Assembly (NCBI GenBank): GCA_020850355.1
Contig: JADZEX010000028.1
Coordinates: forward strand, 1 to 64,000
From: Fimbriimonadaceae bacterium
GTDB lineage: Bacteria; Armatimonadota; UBA10988
DNA: 64,000 bases
Reading direction: 5' to 3'
The notes under the pieces: model-generated
The model's database searches: none
The model's input: the letters and a program-made list of their open reading frames with translations, nothing else
What the model was told of the DNA's origin: nothing
In this document: piece after piece, positions 56,113-64,000 of the stretch
Numbering within the stretch: position 1 is the first letter of the stretch
Layout: each line of letters opens with the position of its first letter
Made by a program: the position numbers and the translations under genes

Positions 56113-57060
56113 TTAGTCTAACACAGGTGGCACACGGAGACCGATGAGCTTGCAAGCATCGACTCCGAAGACAGGGAACCCGCAGCTAAACATGATCCAA
56201 ACCTCAGCGGCATAGGCCAGGCAGTCGAAGCTTGTGCAGTACGAGCCAGCCACACATCGACACAGCCGGTAGTGGCACTGCAAGCACTCTGGGCGCGCGA
56301 GCATATAGAACATGCAGCCGCTATTCGTGAGACACTCATCGTGACTCTTGCAACAAGCATCAACTTGATCGACAGGCATACCGGGGCCAGAGTTGTACAA
56401 ACCGCACCAGTTTCCGTGGTTGGCTGGCCACAGCCCCCTTGGATCACTTCGACTGGTAGTTCCGCTTGCGACATACCCGTAGACATTCACCCCGCCCTCA
56501 TACCCAATCGGATCCCGATTCAGGAACCTCCCCACCCCCGGCCCATAGTACCGGTACGCCAGCGCGACCAGGCCGGTCTCTTCGTCCGTGTAGTACCCAT
56601 ACTTCGCCCGGTACCCGCGGGGATCAACATCGCCGCTGGTGAGCTCGTTGCCCCAGGCGTCGAAGAGGCGGTTGGCGAGGACGTCGCCGGCGGCGTCGAG
56701 GAGGTGGACCGCGTCGCCGAGGGGGTCGAACTGGTATTGCACCTCGCCGCGACTGAGCAATCCCGCCGCGCCGAAGGTGCTGGCGGCGACCAGGTCACCC
56801 GCCGCGTCCAACTCACAGACCACATTGATGCCGTCGTAGAGGAAGTAGGTGCGGGTGGCGCCTTCCTTCCAGGCCCGCAAGCCATCACCGCGGTAGGCGG
56901 CTTCGAGGGCGGTGCCGTGGGCGGTCATGCGGTTCTCGACATCCCAGGTCAAGGCCGTGCCGCCGAAGGTGGTCGGGTTGCCATTGCCATCGTAGACATA
57001 GGTGCCCGGGCCGGTGAGCGGGTTGGCTGCGTGGCTGGCGGTTGTGGCCGGACTCCCCAT
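56113..57060 (-). CDS. Orphan Rhs C-terminal module with phospholipase A2 tip
   Basis: 315 residues are visible. Residues 15-205 are Rhs core: 'YVYDGNGNPTTFGGTALTWD', 'ENRMTAHG', and the conserved end 'RYYGPGVGRFLNRDPIGYEG'. The processing boundary DPRGL is at 206-210. The tip (211-315) has the secreted phospholipase A2 signature: Ca-loop-like 'WCGLYNSGPG' (218-227) and 'DACCKSHDECL' with catalytic His240-Asp241, and 13 Cys in total. PLA2 cleaves phospholipid sn-2 esters, so it would be membrane-damaging. The N-terminus is truncated: a TAG lies three codons upstream of the ATG and no ribosome site is seen. The tip is about 57% GC locally, against about 67% in the core (60-base counts). Confidence 0.8.
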   Translation of the reverse strand: MGSPATTASHAANPLTGPGTYVYDGNGNPTTFGGTALTWDVENRMTAHGTALEAAYRGDGLRAWKEGATRTYFLYDGINVVCELDAAGDLVAASTFGAAGLLSRGEVQYQFDPLGDAVHLLDAAGDVLANRLFDAWGNELTSGDVDPRGYRAKYGYYTDEETGLVALAYRYYGPGVGRFLNRDPIGYEGGVNVYGYVASGTTSRSDPRGLWPANHGNWCGLYNSGPGMPVDQVDACCKSHDECLTNSGCMFYMLARPECLQCHYRLCRCVAGSYCTSFDCLAYAAEVWIMFSCGFPVFGVDACKLIGLRVPPVLD

Positions 57061-57461
57061 GTTGCGCGCCTATCCCGAATCACTCTGCCTGATGGGAGGG
57101 CGGGTGTCAAGAGCACTTGTCCCGCGCCTGTCATGGTTTCGCAAGACGGGCCGTGGTCGACGCCGGTGGCGGCCAGGCCACGAGCCCAGGGCGTTGCCCT
57201 GGGCTGGCTTGGGTCGCCCCTTCGGGGCTTCCGGATGGCGCAGGCCTCCGCACCAGCGCTGGATCGGGCTGGCTGGACGTGGTGGCGTCGAAAACGGGTC
57301 AGGACCGGCGGAGTACCGTCAGTCCAGACCCGTGTTTCGCCGCCGGTCCGCCCTGACATGGTAGCCCGCGTCGGCCGTCGCGAGGGTTGCCGCGACCCGG
57401 CGGCCCGCCGCGACCCGGCGATGCTGGCGCGCTTGGGTGGGGTGTGGCCAGGCCGCTGACC
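57061..57461. other. Non-coding stretch with REP-like element between rhs and truncated hydrolase
   Basis: I see no credible gene in these 401 bases. They contain tandem hairpins (57183-57228). Short open frames here lack ribosome sites and family motifs. The region probably marks the breakpoint between the rhs cassette and the hydrolase remnant. Confidence 0.6.
57183..57228. repeat. REP-like pair of palindromes
   Basis: AGCCCAGGGC (57183-57192) pairs with GCCCTGGGCT (57196-57205) around GTT. Eleven bases later GCCCC/GGGGC (57216-57228) pairs around TTC. The arrangement and sequence resemble dispersed REP-type elements of planctomycete-like genomes; only one copy is in this window. Confidence 0.5.
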
Positions 57462-58103
57462 TTACCACCAGATCTCGGCCGTCCCACTTCTGTAGTGTGC
57501 CAACGTCGCCGTGACGCGGGTGGCTGGGCCGCTCTGGAGGCCGAGTTGGGTGGCCACGGCCGCGACCAGGGGCGGGGGCTCGCCGACCCAGGAGAGGTGG
57601 TTGCCGCCGGCCCGGAGGAGGGTCTCGCCGAGGTCCCAGAGGGAGTCCTCCGCGAGGGTTGCCAGCTCCGCGGCGGCGAAGGCCCAGGCGCGGTGGCGGG
57701 TTGGCCAGGGCGGCTGGACGTGGTGCAGGTGGCCGGTCCAGGCGGCGGCCGCCGGCGCGCGGGCGGTCCAGGGGTCGCGGCCGAGGCAGGTGGCGGCGAG
57801 CCAGGCCAGGCCGAGCACGGTGCCGCGGGGGTCGGCGCCGCTGAGGGTCAGCTCGTCGCCGCTGGTCTGCACGGCGAAGGTCTCAGGCGCGGCTGGCGCG
57901 ACGACGGCGGTGTAGGCCGGGTCGGGGCCGATCAGGATGGCCGGCTGGCCAAGCGGGGCCGGCTGCGGGTAGAGCGGGGCCGGGGCGCCGAGGGCGAGGG
58001 CGACGTCGCGCGAGAGGCGGTAGGCGGCGGCCAGCAGGCTGGGCGGGTAGACCAGCGGCAGGTAGATGGGCGTCGCCGCAGTCCAGACGAAGGGCTGACT
58101 CAT
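57462..58103 (-). CDS. Truncated GH67N/GH20-type glycosidase N-terminal domain
   Basis: This 213-residue protein has the 'DELTLSGADPRGTVLGLAWL' segment typical of the N-terminal beta/alpha domain found before the catalytic barrel in GH67, GH20 and GH84 glycosidases. The catalytic barrel is missing. The reading frame ends in 'ATLAHYRSGTAEIWW' beside the REP-like region, so the gene is probably a 3'-truncated remnant; a stand-alone domain is an alternative. Its ATG overlaps the upstream glycosidase stop (ATGA). Confidence 0.5.
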   Translation of the reverse strand: MSQPFVWTAATPIYLPLVYPPSLLAAAYRLSRDVALALGAPAPLYPQPAPLGQPAILIGPDPAYTAVVAPAAPETFAVQTSGDELTLSGADPRGTVLGLAWLAATCLGRDPWTARAPAAAAWTGHLHHVQPPWPTRHRAWAFAAAELATLAEDSLWDLGETLLRAGGNHLSWVGEPPPLVAAVATQLGLQSGPATRVTATLAHYRSGTAEIWW

Positions 58104-58909
58104 GGCAGCACCGCCAGGTGGGTCGGCATCGCGTAGAGGCCACTGACGTTGGCGCGACCGGGCACGCAGAACTGCGTCGACGGCCCGCCGTCGAGGTTCA
58201 GCGCCTCCTGACAGCCGAGCCCACCGCGGTCACGGGAGCGGGCCAACACGGCGGCGAACTCGGCCAGCGTGGCGGCGGTGTCGAGGGTCGCCGCGAGGAC
58301 CACGCGGCCCTGGTCGTCGATCCCGACCGCGGAGCGCGCCGCGCGGGGCGAGTCCTTGAGCTGGGTCGGGCGGCCGTCTTCGACCAGCCGCGGGCCGCAC
58401 TGCACCGCCTGCTGCACATCGGACAGGTTCGCGGCGGTCTGTCGTGAGACAATCCGGGCGCGCTGGCCCTGCACCACGAAGCAGGGCCAGCGGTTGGCGC
58501 GGCGCGCGATGCGCTGCTGGCCATTACTGACGACCCAGCCGAGCGGGTGCCGCTGCTCGTCGAAGTAGCCACCGTTGATCACGGCCAGCGCCCCGAGCCG
58601 GGCGGCCACGGCGTCGGAACGCTCCCAGGTGCTGGCGCCGCCGCTGGCGGCGACCACCTGCAGGCGGTGCGCCCGCAGGTCGACCACCACCGCGCCGACC
58701 TCGCGGGTGAGGTTGACCCCTGGCGGCAGCGCGGCCCGCAGGAGTGGCAAGCTGGAGACCGGCTCCGGCGCCGCCGACGCGGTGGGCGGCACGGCCTGCG
58801 GGGTGGCGACGGGTACACTGCTGGGCGGTGCGGGTGTCGGCGGCCGGCAGGCGGTCAGGCAGAGGGCCAGCAGACTGCTACGACGGGCGTCAATCGGCGG
58901 CCTCGCCAC
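58100..58909 (-). CDS. Phosphodiester glycosidase (NAGPA/DUF2233-like) lipoprotein
   Basis: This 269-residue protein has a lipobox-like 'LLALCLTAC' signal and a Pro/Ala-rich linker. The NAGPA domain follows with 'LAVINGGYFDEQRHPLGWVV', 'AVQCGPRLVEDGR', 'SAVGIDDQGRVVLA' and 'EALNLDGGPSTQFC'. Members hydrolyse phosphodiester-linked sugars, as in teichoic-type polymers or mannose-6-phosphate uncovering. Its start overlaps the squalene-hopene cyclase 3' end by 20 bases. Confidence 0.82.
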   Translation of the reverse strand: MARPPIDARRSSLLALCLTACRPPTPAPPSSVPVATPQAVPPTASAAPEPVSSLPLLRAALPPGVNLTREVGAVVVDLRAHRLQVVAASGGASTWERSDAVAARLGALAVINGGYFDEQRHPLGWVVSNGQQRIARRANRWPCFVVQGQRARIVSRQTAANLSDVQQAVQCGPRLVEDGRPTQLKDSPRAARSAVGIDDQGRVVLAATLDTAATLAEFAAVLARSRDRGGLGCQEALNLDGGPSTQFCVPGRANVSGLYAMPTHLAVLP

Positions 58910-60935
58910 GCCCCGCCTGCGCCTCGCACCAGTCGCGGGCGCGCCCGAGGGCCATCACCGGGAAGTAATGCCGATAGAGGTTGTAGTTGATCATGAAGCC
59001 GCGGCCGAGCTCGGTGCCCTGCGGCAAGGTGCTGCCAGGCTTACTGAGATCGACGCGCGCACCGCCGCCGTAGCCGGGAAAGCCGGTGCCGGTGTACTGC
59101 GGCTCGTCCCAGGTGCCGTCGCTGGTGATCGTGCGCAGCAGGTACTCGACGCCGCGCCGGATGGCCGCAGCGTAGCGCGGCGCACCCACCGCCAGCAACG
59201 CCATCAGCGCCCAGGCGGTCTGCGACGCGGTGCTGTCGCCGACGCCGCGCAGGCGGAGATCCATGTAGCTGCCACAGGTCTCGCCCCAGCCGCCGTCGGG
59301 GTTCTGGTGCTCGCTGATCCAGTCGGCGGCCCGCCGCACGTAGAACGAGTGCATGTCCTCGCCGACGGCGGCCAGCGCTGGCAGCACCGCGGCGGTGCCG
59401 TAGATGTGGTTGACGCCCCAGCGGCCGAACCAGCTCCCGTCGCGTTCCTGCTCGGCCCGGATGTAGGCCACGGCGCGCGCCACCACCGGGTCGCTGAGGT
59501 CGCGTCCGAGCGCCCCGAGGGCCTCGACGACGTGGGCCGTGACGTCGACACTCGGCGGGTCGAGCGCCTCGCCGAAGTCGCAGAAGGGGATCTTGGCGAC
59601 CAGCGGGTTGGTGTTGTCCTTGTCGAACGCCGCCCAGGCGCCGTTGCGGCAGCGCATGCCGAGCACCCAGGCCGCGCCGCGCTCGATGGCGGCGTCGACC
59701 TCCGCCGGCACGGGAGCGCTATCGCGCAGCCGCGCCAGGGCGATCAGCGCGACCGCGGTGTCGTCGACGTCGGGGTAGGTGTCGTTCTCAAACTCGAAGG
59801 CCCAGCCGCCGGCGGGGATGGCACCGGCGTAGACCTGCCAATCGCCCGGCACCCGGACCTGCTCATCGAGCACCCAGCGGATGGCGCGGCGGACGGCCTT
59901 GGAGTGGCGGCCGTCGCAGCCGCAGTCGGTGTAGGCCAGCAGCGCCAAGACGGTGTCCCAGACCGGCGAGACGCAGGCCTGGACATAGGTCCCGCCGCGC
60001 CGCTCGTAGGCCCAGGGCGCGTTGAAGGCGTCGAGCCCCTTGGCGACCACGGGATGGTCGATGGCATAACCCTCGACATGGAGCGCCATCAGCGAGTAGA
60101 CCCACGGCGGTTGGATGCCACCCCAGCAGCCGTCGGCCTCCTGTCGCTCGATGATCCACTCGAGGCCGACCTTGATGGCCTCCTCGCGGCGCGGGTGCCA
60201 CGGCAGCTTCTGGAACAGGCAGGCGCCGCGGTCGAGCCAGTAGAACAGCCGCTCCCAGGAGAGCAGTCGCCCACGCCGGGGGAGGCTGTAATCGAAGTTG
60301 GCGCGGCCATCAGGAAAGAGCTCGTCGAGCCGCTGCTCGGGAGCGAGCGGCCGGACCGGCCGGCGGGCCGCCAAGATGCTCAGCGGCACCATTGTCCCGC
60401 GGGCCCAACTGCTGAACTGGTAGATGTTGAAGGGCACCCAGGAGGGCAAGAAGATCAACTCGGGCGGCAACGATGGCGTGCCGTCCCAGGGCCACTCGCC
60501 GATCAGCGCCAGCCAGAACTTGGTGAAGACGCGCACCCGCGCGAGGCCGCCTTGGGCCATGATCCACTCGCGGGCCGCCCGCAACTGGGGCGAGTCGGGA
60601 TCGAACCCGGCGACGCGCAGCGCGGCGTAGCACTCGACGGTGGTCGAAATGTCGCCGGCGGGGGCCTCGTAGTAGTTTTCCCAGGAGCCGTCGGCGCGCT
60701 GGTCGTTGAGGATCGCGCGGACCACGCCGGGGTACTTCGGGTCGTCGCGGACCCCCAGGAAGTGCATCGCGAGAATCCACTCGGCTTCCATCGAGGGATT
60801 CGTCTCGAGGGCGCCGACCCAGAAGCCGCGCGGGTCCTGGTGGCGCTCCAACCAGCCGAGCGCGTCAGCGATCCCGGCCTGGAGGGTGCGTTCGTGGTGC
60901 AGGGCCAGGGTGGCCGCTTCAGACTCCAGTGCCAC
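58890..60935 (-). CDS. shc: Squalene-hopene cyclase
   Basis: This 681-residue enzyme cyclises squalene to hopene/hopanol, giving membrane hopanoids. The catalytic acid motif is D389-V-D-D-T-A ('DVDDTAVALIAL'). QW motifs include 'GSWENYYEAP', 'GCWGGIQPPW', 'GAWAAFDKDN' and 'GGWGETCGSY', plus the conserved C-terminal 'GFMINYNLYRHYFPVMALGR'. Length is normal. GTG 60935 follows GAGGAGGGG. First gene of a unit with the phosphodiester glycosidase. No hpn genes are seen nearby. Confidence 0.95.
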   Translation of the reverse strand: MALESEAATLALHHERTLQAGIADALGWLERHQDPRGFWVGALETNPSMEAEWILAMHFLGVRDDPKYPGVVRAILNDQRADGSWENYYEAPAGDISTTVECYAALRVAGFDPDSPQLRAAREWIMAQGGLARVRVFTKFWLALIGEWPWDGTPSLPPELIFLPSWVPFNIYQFSSWARGTMVPLSILAARRPVRPLAPEQRLDELFPDGRANFDYSLPRRGRLLSWERLFYWLDRGACLFQKLPWHPRREEAIKVGLEWIIERQEADGCWGGIQPPWVYSLMALHVEGYAIDHPVVAKGLDAFNAPWAYERRGGTYVQACVSPVWDTVLALLAYTDCGCDGRHSKAVRRAIRWVLDEQVRVPGDWQVYAGAIPAGGWAFEFENDTYPDVDDTAVALIALARLRDSAPVPAEVDAAIERGAAWVLGMRCRNGAWAAFDKDNTNPLVAKIPFCDFGEALDPPSVDVTAHVVEALGALGRDLSDPVVARAVAYIRAEQERDGSWFGRWGVNHIYGTAAVLPALAAVGEDMHSFYVRRAADWISEHQNPDGGWGETCGSYMDLRLRGVGDSTASQTAWALMALLAVGAPRYAAAIRRGVEYLLRTITSDGTWDEPQYTGTGFPGYGGGARVDLSKPGSTLPQGTELGRGFMINYNLYRHYFPVMALGRARDWCEAQAGRGEAAD

Positions 60936-61041
60936 GGAGGCGCCCCTCCTCGTCCTTCGGCCGGCCTCACCACCGCTGCCGAGGCGGCTTGCCAAGCGCC
61001 TTCGGCCACTGTTCAAACGGTGCCACAACAATCTTACAACG

Positions 61042-62232
61042 TCAAGGAGTCGACCACGATTCCGGTTCGGCGTACTCCACCCGGAACCCGCCGGCCGGGA
61101 CCCGCGCCAGCCGTGGGGCGATGTGGGTGAGTGCCTGTGGCCCGCTTTCGACGAGGATCCAGCGGCGCCGCAGGCGGGCCGCCACCGCGCCGGTGGTGCC
61201 CGATCCGGCGAAGCAATCGAGCACCAGGTCGTCCTCGCGGCTGAACAACTCGAGCACTCGTTGCAGCAAGGTTTCGCTTTTCTCAGTTGGGAAAGCCTGC
61301 CCAAAGGCGTAGCCGCTGAACTCGTCCCAGAGCGTGTCGGCGAAGCGCTGGTCCAACGGCGGCACCCAGTGCTGCACCTTGCCCGGCCCGCCGGGTCGCA
61401 GGTACTCTTCGCAACCCCCGCGGCGGCGCCACCAGGCCAGCAACTCGCCCTCCCCGGCGGCGGCGAAAGCGGCGTAGTTGGCAACCGCGCGCGCCGCCCG
61501 CGCCTGACACCACTTCCACTGCCCGCGGACCGGGGTCACGCCGTACAGCTCGTAGCGCATCGTCGGCCGGTCGGCGGTGCTCCAGAAGTCCTTCCAGTAG
61601 CCGGCCGGGTGCGCCGGGCCGCCCGCCTTGCGCACCAGCGGCGGCGGGTAGCGGTGGGCCGGCGACTTGCTGTAAAGCAGCACCACGTCGTGCGCCCAGG
61701 GCAGCGCGGCGACGGCTCTGAACTGCCGCTGCAGGTTCTTGGTGACCCGCTTGACGATGATCGTGTTGCGGTAGTTGGCGGCTCCGAAGATTTCGTCCAG
61801 CAAGACCCGCACGAGGTGCGCCACGCTCTCGTCGAGGTGCAGCAGCAGCGAGCCGTGGTCGGCCAGCAGGGCATGCAGTTGCAGCAGCCGGCTGCGCAGC
61901 CAGGCGAGGTAGACCGCCGGGGGCAGGTGGTCGTCGTAATGCTCAAAGCGCCGCCCGGTATTGAAGGGCGGATCGGTGTAGACCAGATCGACCTGTCCCG
62001 CGAGGCCCTCCCGCAACAACGCATCGAGCGCCCAGTGGTTGTCCCCGATCAGCAGGCGGCCGACGCCGTCGCCGTGCTGCGGGTCCCACCGCAGCCGACC
62101 GCGCGCCGCCGCGGGCAACGTCTGCAGGCCGGCGGACGTGACCAGGTGAACGTGCTGGTCGTCGCGCCCGGCCCACTCCAAGCGGGGCGCGGCAACGGGC
62201 GAGCAGCGATGGTGGCGGAGCGGCTGGGCCAT
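61042..62232 (-). CDS. Orphan DNA methyltransferase, Mod-like N6-adenine type
   Basis: This 396-residue protein has the beta-class order of motifs: catalytic 'VDLVYTDPPFNTG' first, then the AdoMet motif 'LVLDCFAGSGTTGAVAARLR'. The stretch 'GSLLLHLDESVAHLVRVLLDE' with 'IFGAANYRNTIIVKR' is typical of type III Mod and related site-specific adenine methylases. No restriction subunit lies beside it. Likely role: epigenetic or protective methylation of an unknown target. ATG 62232 has no strong ribosome site. Confidence 0.88.
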   Translation of the reverse strand: MAQPLRHHRCSPVAAPRLEWAGRDDQHVHLVTSAGLQTLPAAARGRLRWDPQHGDGVGRLLIGDNHWALDALLREGLAGQVDLVYTDPPFNTGRRFEHYDDHLPPAVYLAWLRSRLLQLHALLADHGSLLLHLDESVAHLVRVLLDEIFGAANYRNTIIVKRVTKNLQRQFRAVAALPWAHDVVLLYSKSPAHRYPPPLVRKAGGPAHPAGYWKDFWSTADRPTMRYELYGVTPVRGQWKWCQARAARAVANYAAFAAAGEGELLAWWRRRGGCEEYLRPGGPGKVQHWVPPLDQRFADTLWDEFSGYAFGQAFPTEKSETLLQRVLELFSREDDLVLDCFAGSGTTGAVAARLRRRWILVESGPQALTHIAPRLARVPAGGFRVEYAEPESWSTP

Positions 62233-62273
62233 GCACGCTTAGACACCCCGGTCGCCCCGAGGTGGCACCGCGC

Positions 62274-63689
62274 TCAGCGGGGCAAGGCCGCGAAGGCCGC
62301 CAGAGCCCTGGCGCGGGCGGCGGCGTGGTCGACCAGCGGCGCGGGGTAGGTCGCCCCGAGGGTCACCCCGGCCGCCGCGAGCACGGCGGCGTCGAGCTGC
62401 CAGGGCGCCTGGATGTCGGCCGGCCCGAGCTGTGCCAGTTCGGGCAGGAAGGCCCGCACGAAGTCGCCCGCCGGGTCGAACTTACGGGCCTGCAGCAGCG
62501 GGTTGAAGATCCGGAAGTAGGGCGCCGCGTCAGCTCCGCAGCCGGCGGCCCATTGCCAGCCCAGGGTGTTGCAGGCGAGGTCGGCATCGACCAGCGTGTC
62601 CCAGAACCAGCGCGCCCCGACCTGCCACGGCTGCAGCAAGTCTTTGACCAGGAACGACGCGACCAACATCCGCAGCCGGTTGTGCATCCAGCCGGTCTGC
62701 CAGAGCTGCCGCAGCGCGGCATCGAGCAGCGGGTAGCCGGTCTGCCCGCCCTGCCAGCGCTGCAGCGCCTCGGGATCAGGCTGCCACGGGAACTGCTCGA
62801 ACTCTCGCCGCAGCGGCGCGGCGGCCGTGTGCGGGTAGTGGTAGAGCAGGTGGTAGGCGAACTCGCGCCAGCCGAGCTCGGCCAGGAACCGCTGCCGATC
62901 GGGAGTCGCGTCGGCTGCCAGCGCCAGGTGATAGACCTGCCGCGGGCTGATCTCGCCGAAGTGCAGGTGCGGCGAGAGGCGCGAGGTGCCCTCCAGGTCG
63001 GGCCGGTCACGGTGCGCGTCATAGCGCTGCAGCACCGTCGCCAGCCGCGCCAGCCGGCGCGCGGCACCGGCCTCGCCGGGCTCCCAGGTCCGCGCCAGAC
63101 CGTCTGTCCAGGCGACTCGTGGCAGCAGCCCGAGCTCCTCCAGGCGACAGCCCTCGACCGCCGTCGCCGCCGCCTGCAGCGCTGGCGCCGCGACTGGGGC
63201 GGCCGGCACCGGCAGGTTGCCGCAAGCGCGCCAGAACGGGGTGAAGACCGTGTAAGGGTCACCGCTGCGGTTGGCCACCGCTTCGGGCTCGTGCAACAGG
63301 CTGCCGGGATAGGTCGCCACGCTCAGCCCAGCGGCGGCCAGGCCGCTGGCGACGCGCCGGCCCTGCTCCCGGGCGGCCGGCTCGTAGCGCCGGGTGTAGA
63401 CCACCCGCGTGGCACCGACCGCCGCGGCGACCTGGCGCAGCTCGGTCAGCGGGTCGCCAACCCGCCAGACCAGCGGCGCCCCGGCCGCGGCGAGACTCTG
63501 CCCCAGCGCCTGCAACGAGTGGTGCAGCCACCACCGCGAGGCCGCCCCCGGCGCCCAGTCGCCTTCGTCCTGCGGCGCCCAGATGTAGACCGGCACCACC
63601 GGCCCGGCCCCCGCCGCGGCGGTCAGCGCGGGATGGTCCTGCAACCGCAGGTCCTGACGGTACCAGACGACAGTCGGCGCCACACGCAT
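62274..63689 (-). CDS. phrB: Deoxyribodipyrimidine photolyase
   Basis: This 471-residue flavoprotein repairs UV pyrimidine dimers with light. The N-terminal antenna domain starts 'PTVVWYRQDLRLQDHPALTA'. The FAD domain has 'TSRLSPHLHFGEISPRQVYH', 'WQTGWMHNRLRMLVASFLVK' and 'NTLGWQWAAGCGADAAPYFR'. Class I CPD type by pattern. ATG 63689 has GGAGAGG upstream. It precedes the methylase by 41 bases on the same strand and may be co-transcribed. Confidence 0.95.
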   Translation of the reverse strand: MRVAPTVVWYRQDLRLQDHPALTAAAGAGPVVPVYIWAPQDEGDWAPGAASRWWLHHSLQALGQSLAAAGAPLVWRVGDPLTELRQVAAAVGATRVVYTRRYEPAAREQGRRVASGLAAAGLSVATYPGSLLHEPEAVANRSGDPYTVFTPFWRACGNLPVPAAPVAAPALQAAATAVEGCRLEELGLLPRVAWTDGLARTWEPGEAGAARRLARLATVLQRYDAHRDRPDLEGTSRLSPHLHFGEISPRQVYHLALAADATPDRQRFLAELGWREFAYHLLYHYPHTAAAPLRREFEQFPWQPDPEALQRWQGGQTGYPLLDAALRQLWQTGWMHNRLRMLVASFLVKDLLQPWQVGARWFWDTLVDADLACNTLGWQWAAGCGADAAPYFRIFNPLLQARKFDPAGDFVRAFLPELAQLGPADIQAPWQLDAAVLAAAGVTLGATYPAPLVDHAAARARALAAFAALPR

Positions 63690-63743
63690 CGCGAAACCTC
63701 TCCAGCCACGCTGAGAATGCCCCAACCGGACGTCATCTAGCCG

Positions 63744-64000
63744 TCACATGCGGGCAGCCCTCAACTGTTCGCGCAGGCGCTCAATGTCGGTGGCGGCGTG
63801 CGGTTCGCGGTCCGCACCGCGCGTCGCGAGGTGCAGCTTGCGGAACGCCAGCTCGCCGCAGAGGTGGTGGAAGCGGACCTCTTGGCGACGCTGTCGGCCC
63901 CAGCCAGCGCGCGCGGCGAGGTGACCGCCGAGCGAGCAGACGGCCCGGAACTCGGCCGCGCTGAGCAGCCCGGCGGCAACTTCGGGAGCCAGTTGCTCGC
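63744..64000 (-). CDS. 3' end of an unidentified gene, possibly PrsW-like
   Basis: The minus frame is open from the window edge to TGA at 63744-63746, giving 85 C-terminal residues. Visible sequence includes 'LLSAAEFRAVCSLGGHLAAR', 'QEVRFHHLCGELAFRKLHLA' and a final 'IERLREQLRAARM'. The '(R)FHHLCGELAFRK' pattern resembles the cytoplasmic end of PrsW-family membrane proteases. The start and any catalytic motifs are beyond the window. Confidence 0.45.
   Translation of the reverse strand, partial: EQLAPEVAAGLLSAAEFRAVCSLGGHLAARAGWGRQRRQEVRFHHLCGELAFRKLHLATRGADREPHAATDIERLREQLRAARM

Overview
This window is about 64 kb of high-GC bacterial chromosome (roughly two-thirds G+C by eye). No rRNA, tRNA or CRISPR array was recognised. 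Several features together suggest Armatimonadota or a related planctomycete-like lineage: four prepilin-type 'H-X9-DG' proteins with the [18 protein letters not shown] / [13 protein letters not shown] signature plus one divergent relative, an expansion of UroD-fold proteins, secreted glycoside hydrolases and lyases, a squalene-hopene cyclase, and a stressosome without sigma-B. The phylum is an inference.

Layout. 1-5.1 kb: a truncated secreted Ig-repeat protein, a lipoprotein, a small secreted protein and dsbD. 5.2-10.6 kb (minus): a large STAND/NACHT-type NTPase with near-identical WD40 repeats, a DUF1801-like protein and a UroD-like protein. 10.8-13.7 kb (plus): a compact operon of a MauE/double-thioredoxin fusion, a secreted peptide with 12 Cys and 8 Trp, a divergent pseudopilin and a small membrane protein. 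This is the best candidate for an undescribed system. 13.8-24.9 kb: groESL, a short N-acetylglutamate-synthase-like acetyltransferase, an LPP20-like protein, ppk, a prepilin, a phytase, and a minus-strand operon of two UroD-like proteins with a polysaccharide deacetylase. 25-31.2 kb: a VapBC pair, a GH51 arabinofuranosidase, a Phd/RelE pair overlapping an M20 peptidase, and an OFA-type transporter.

31.3-42.2 kb (mostly minus): a DUF58 protein, a prepilin, a signal-peptide-only microORF, a large heparinase II/III-like lyase, and an ECF sigma / zinc-finger anti-sigma / HtrA-like operon. The HtrA-like protein keeps its Ser motif but appears to lack the catalytic His and Asp. yraN and rnhB follow. 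42.2-55.2 kb: acnA, two prepilins flanking a small membrane protein, a membrane protein of unknown role, an rsbS-rsbT-rsbX-rsbR stressosome module, rimO and glnD. 55.2-58.1 kb: a rearranged rhs locus with a C-terminal tip carrying a phospholipase A2 signature, a likely membrane immunity protein, REP-like hairpins and a truncated hydrolase. 58.1-64 kb: a phosphodiester glycosidase-like lipoprotein, squalene-hopene cyclase, an orphan DNA methyltransferase, photolyase and the 3' end of a possible PrsW-like gene.

The genes suggest a cell that degrades polysaccharide, has elaborate envelope and redox biology, and carries several conflict modules (STAND NTPase, Rhs toxin, two toxin-antitoxin pairs, solitary methylase). 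Many neighbours overlap as ATGA or TGATG, so operons are tightly coupled. Intergenic terminators are strong GC hairpins, usually without a T-run. Recognisable promoters use a TACAAT-like -10.
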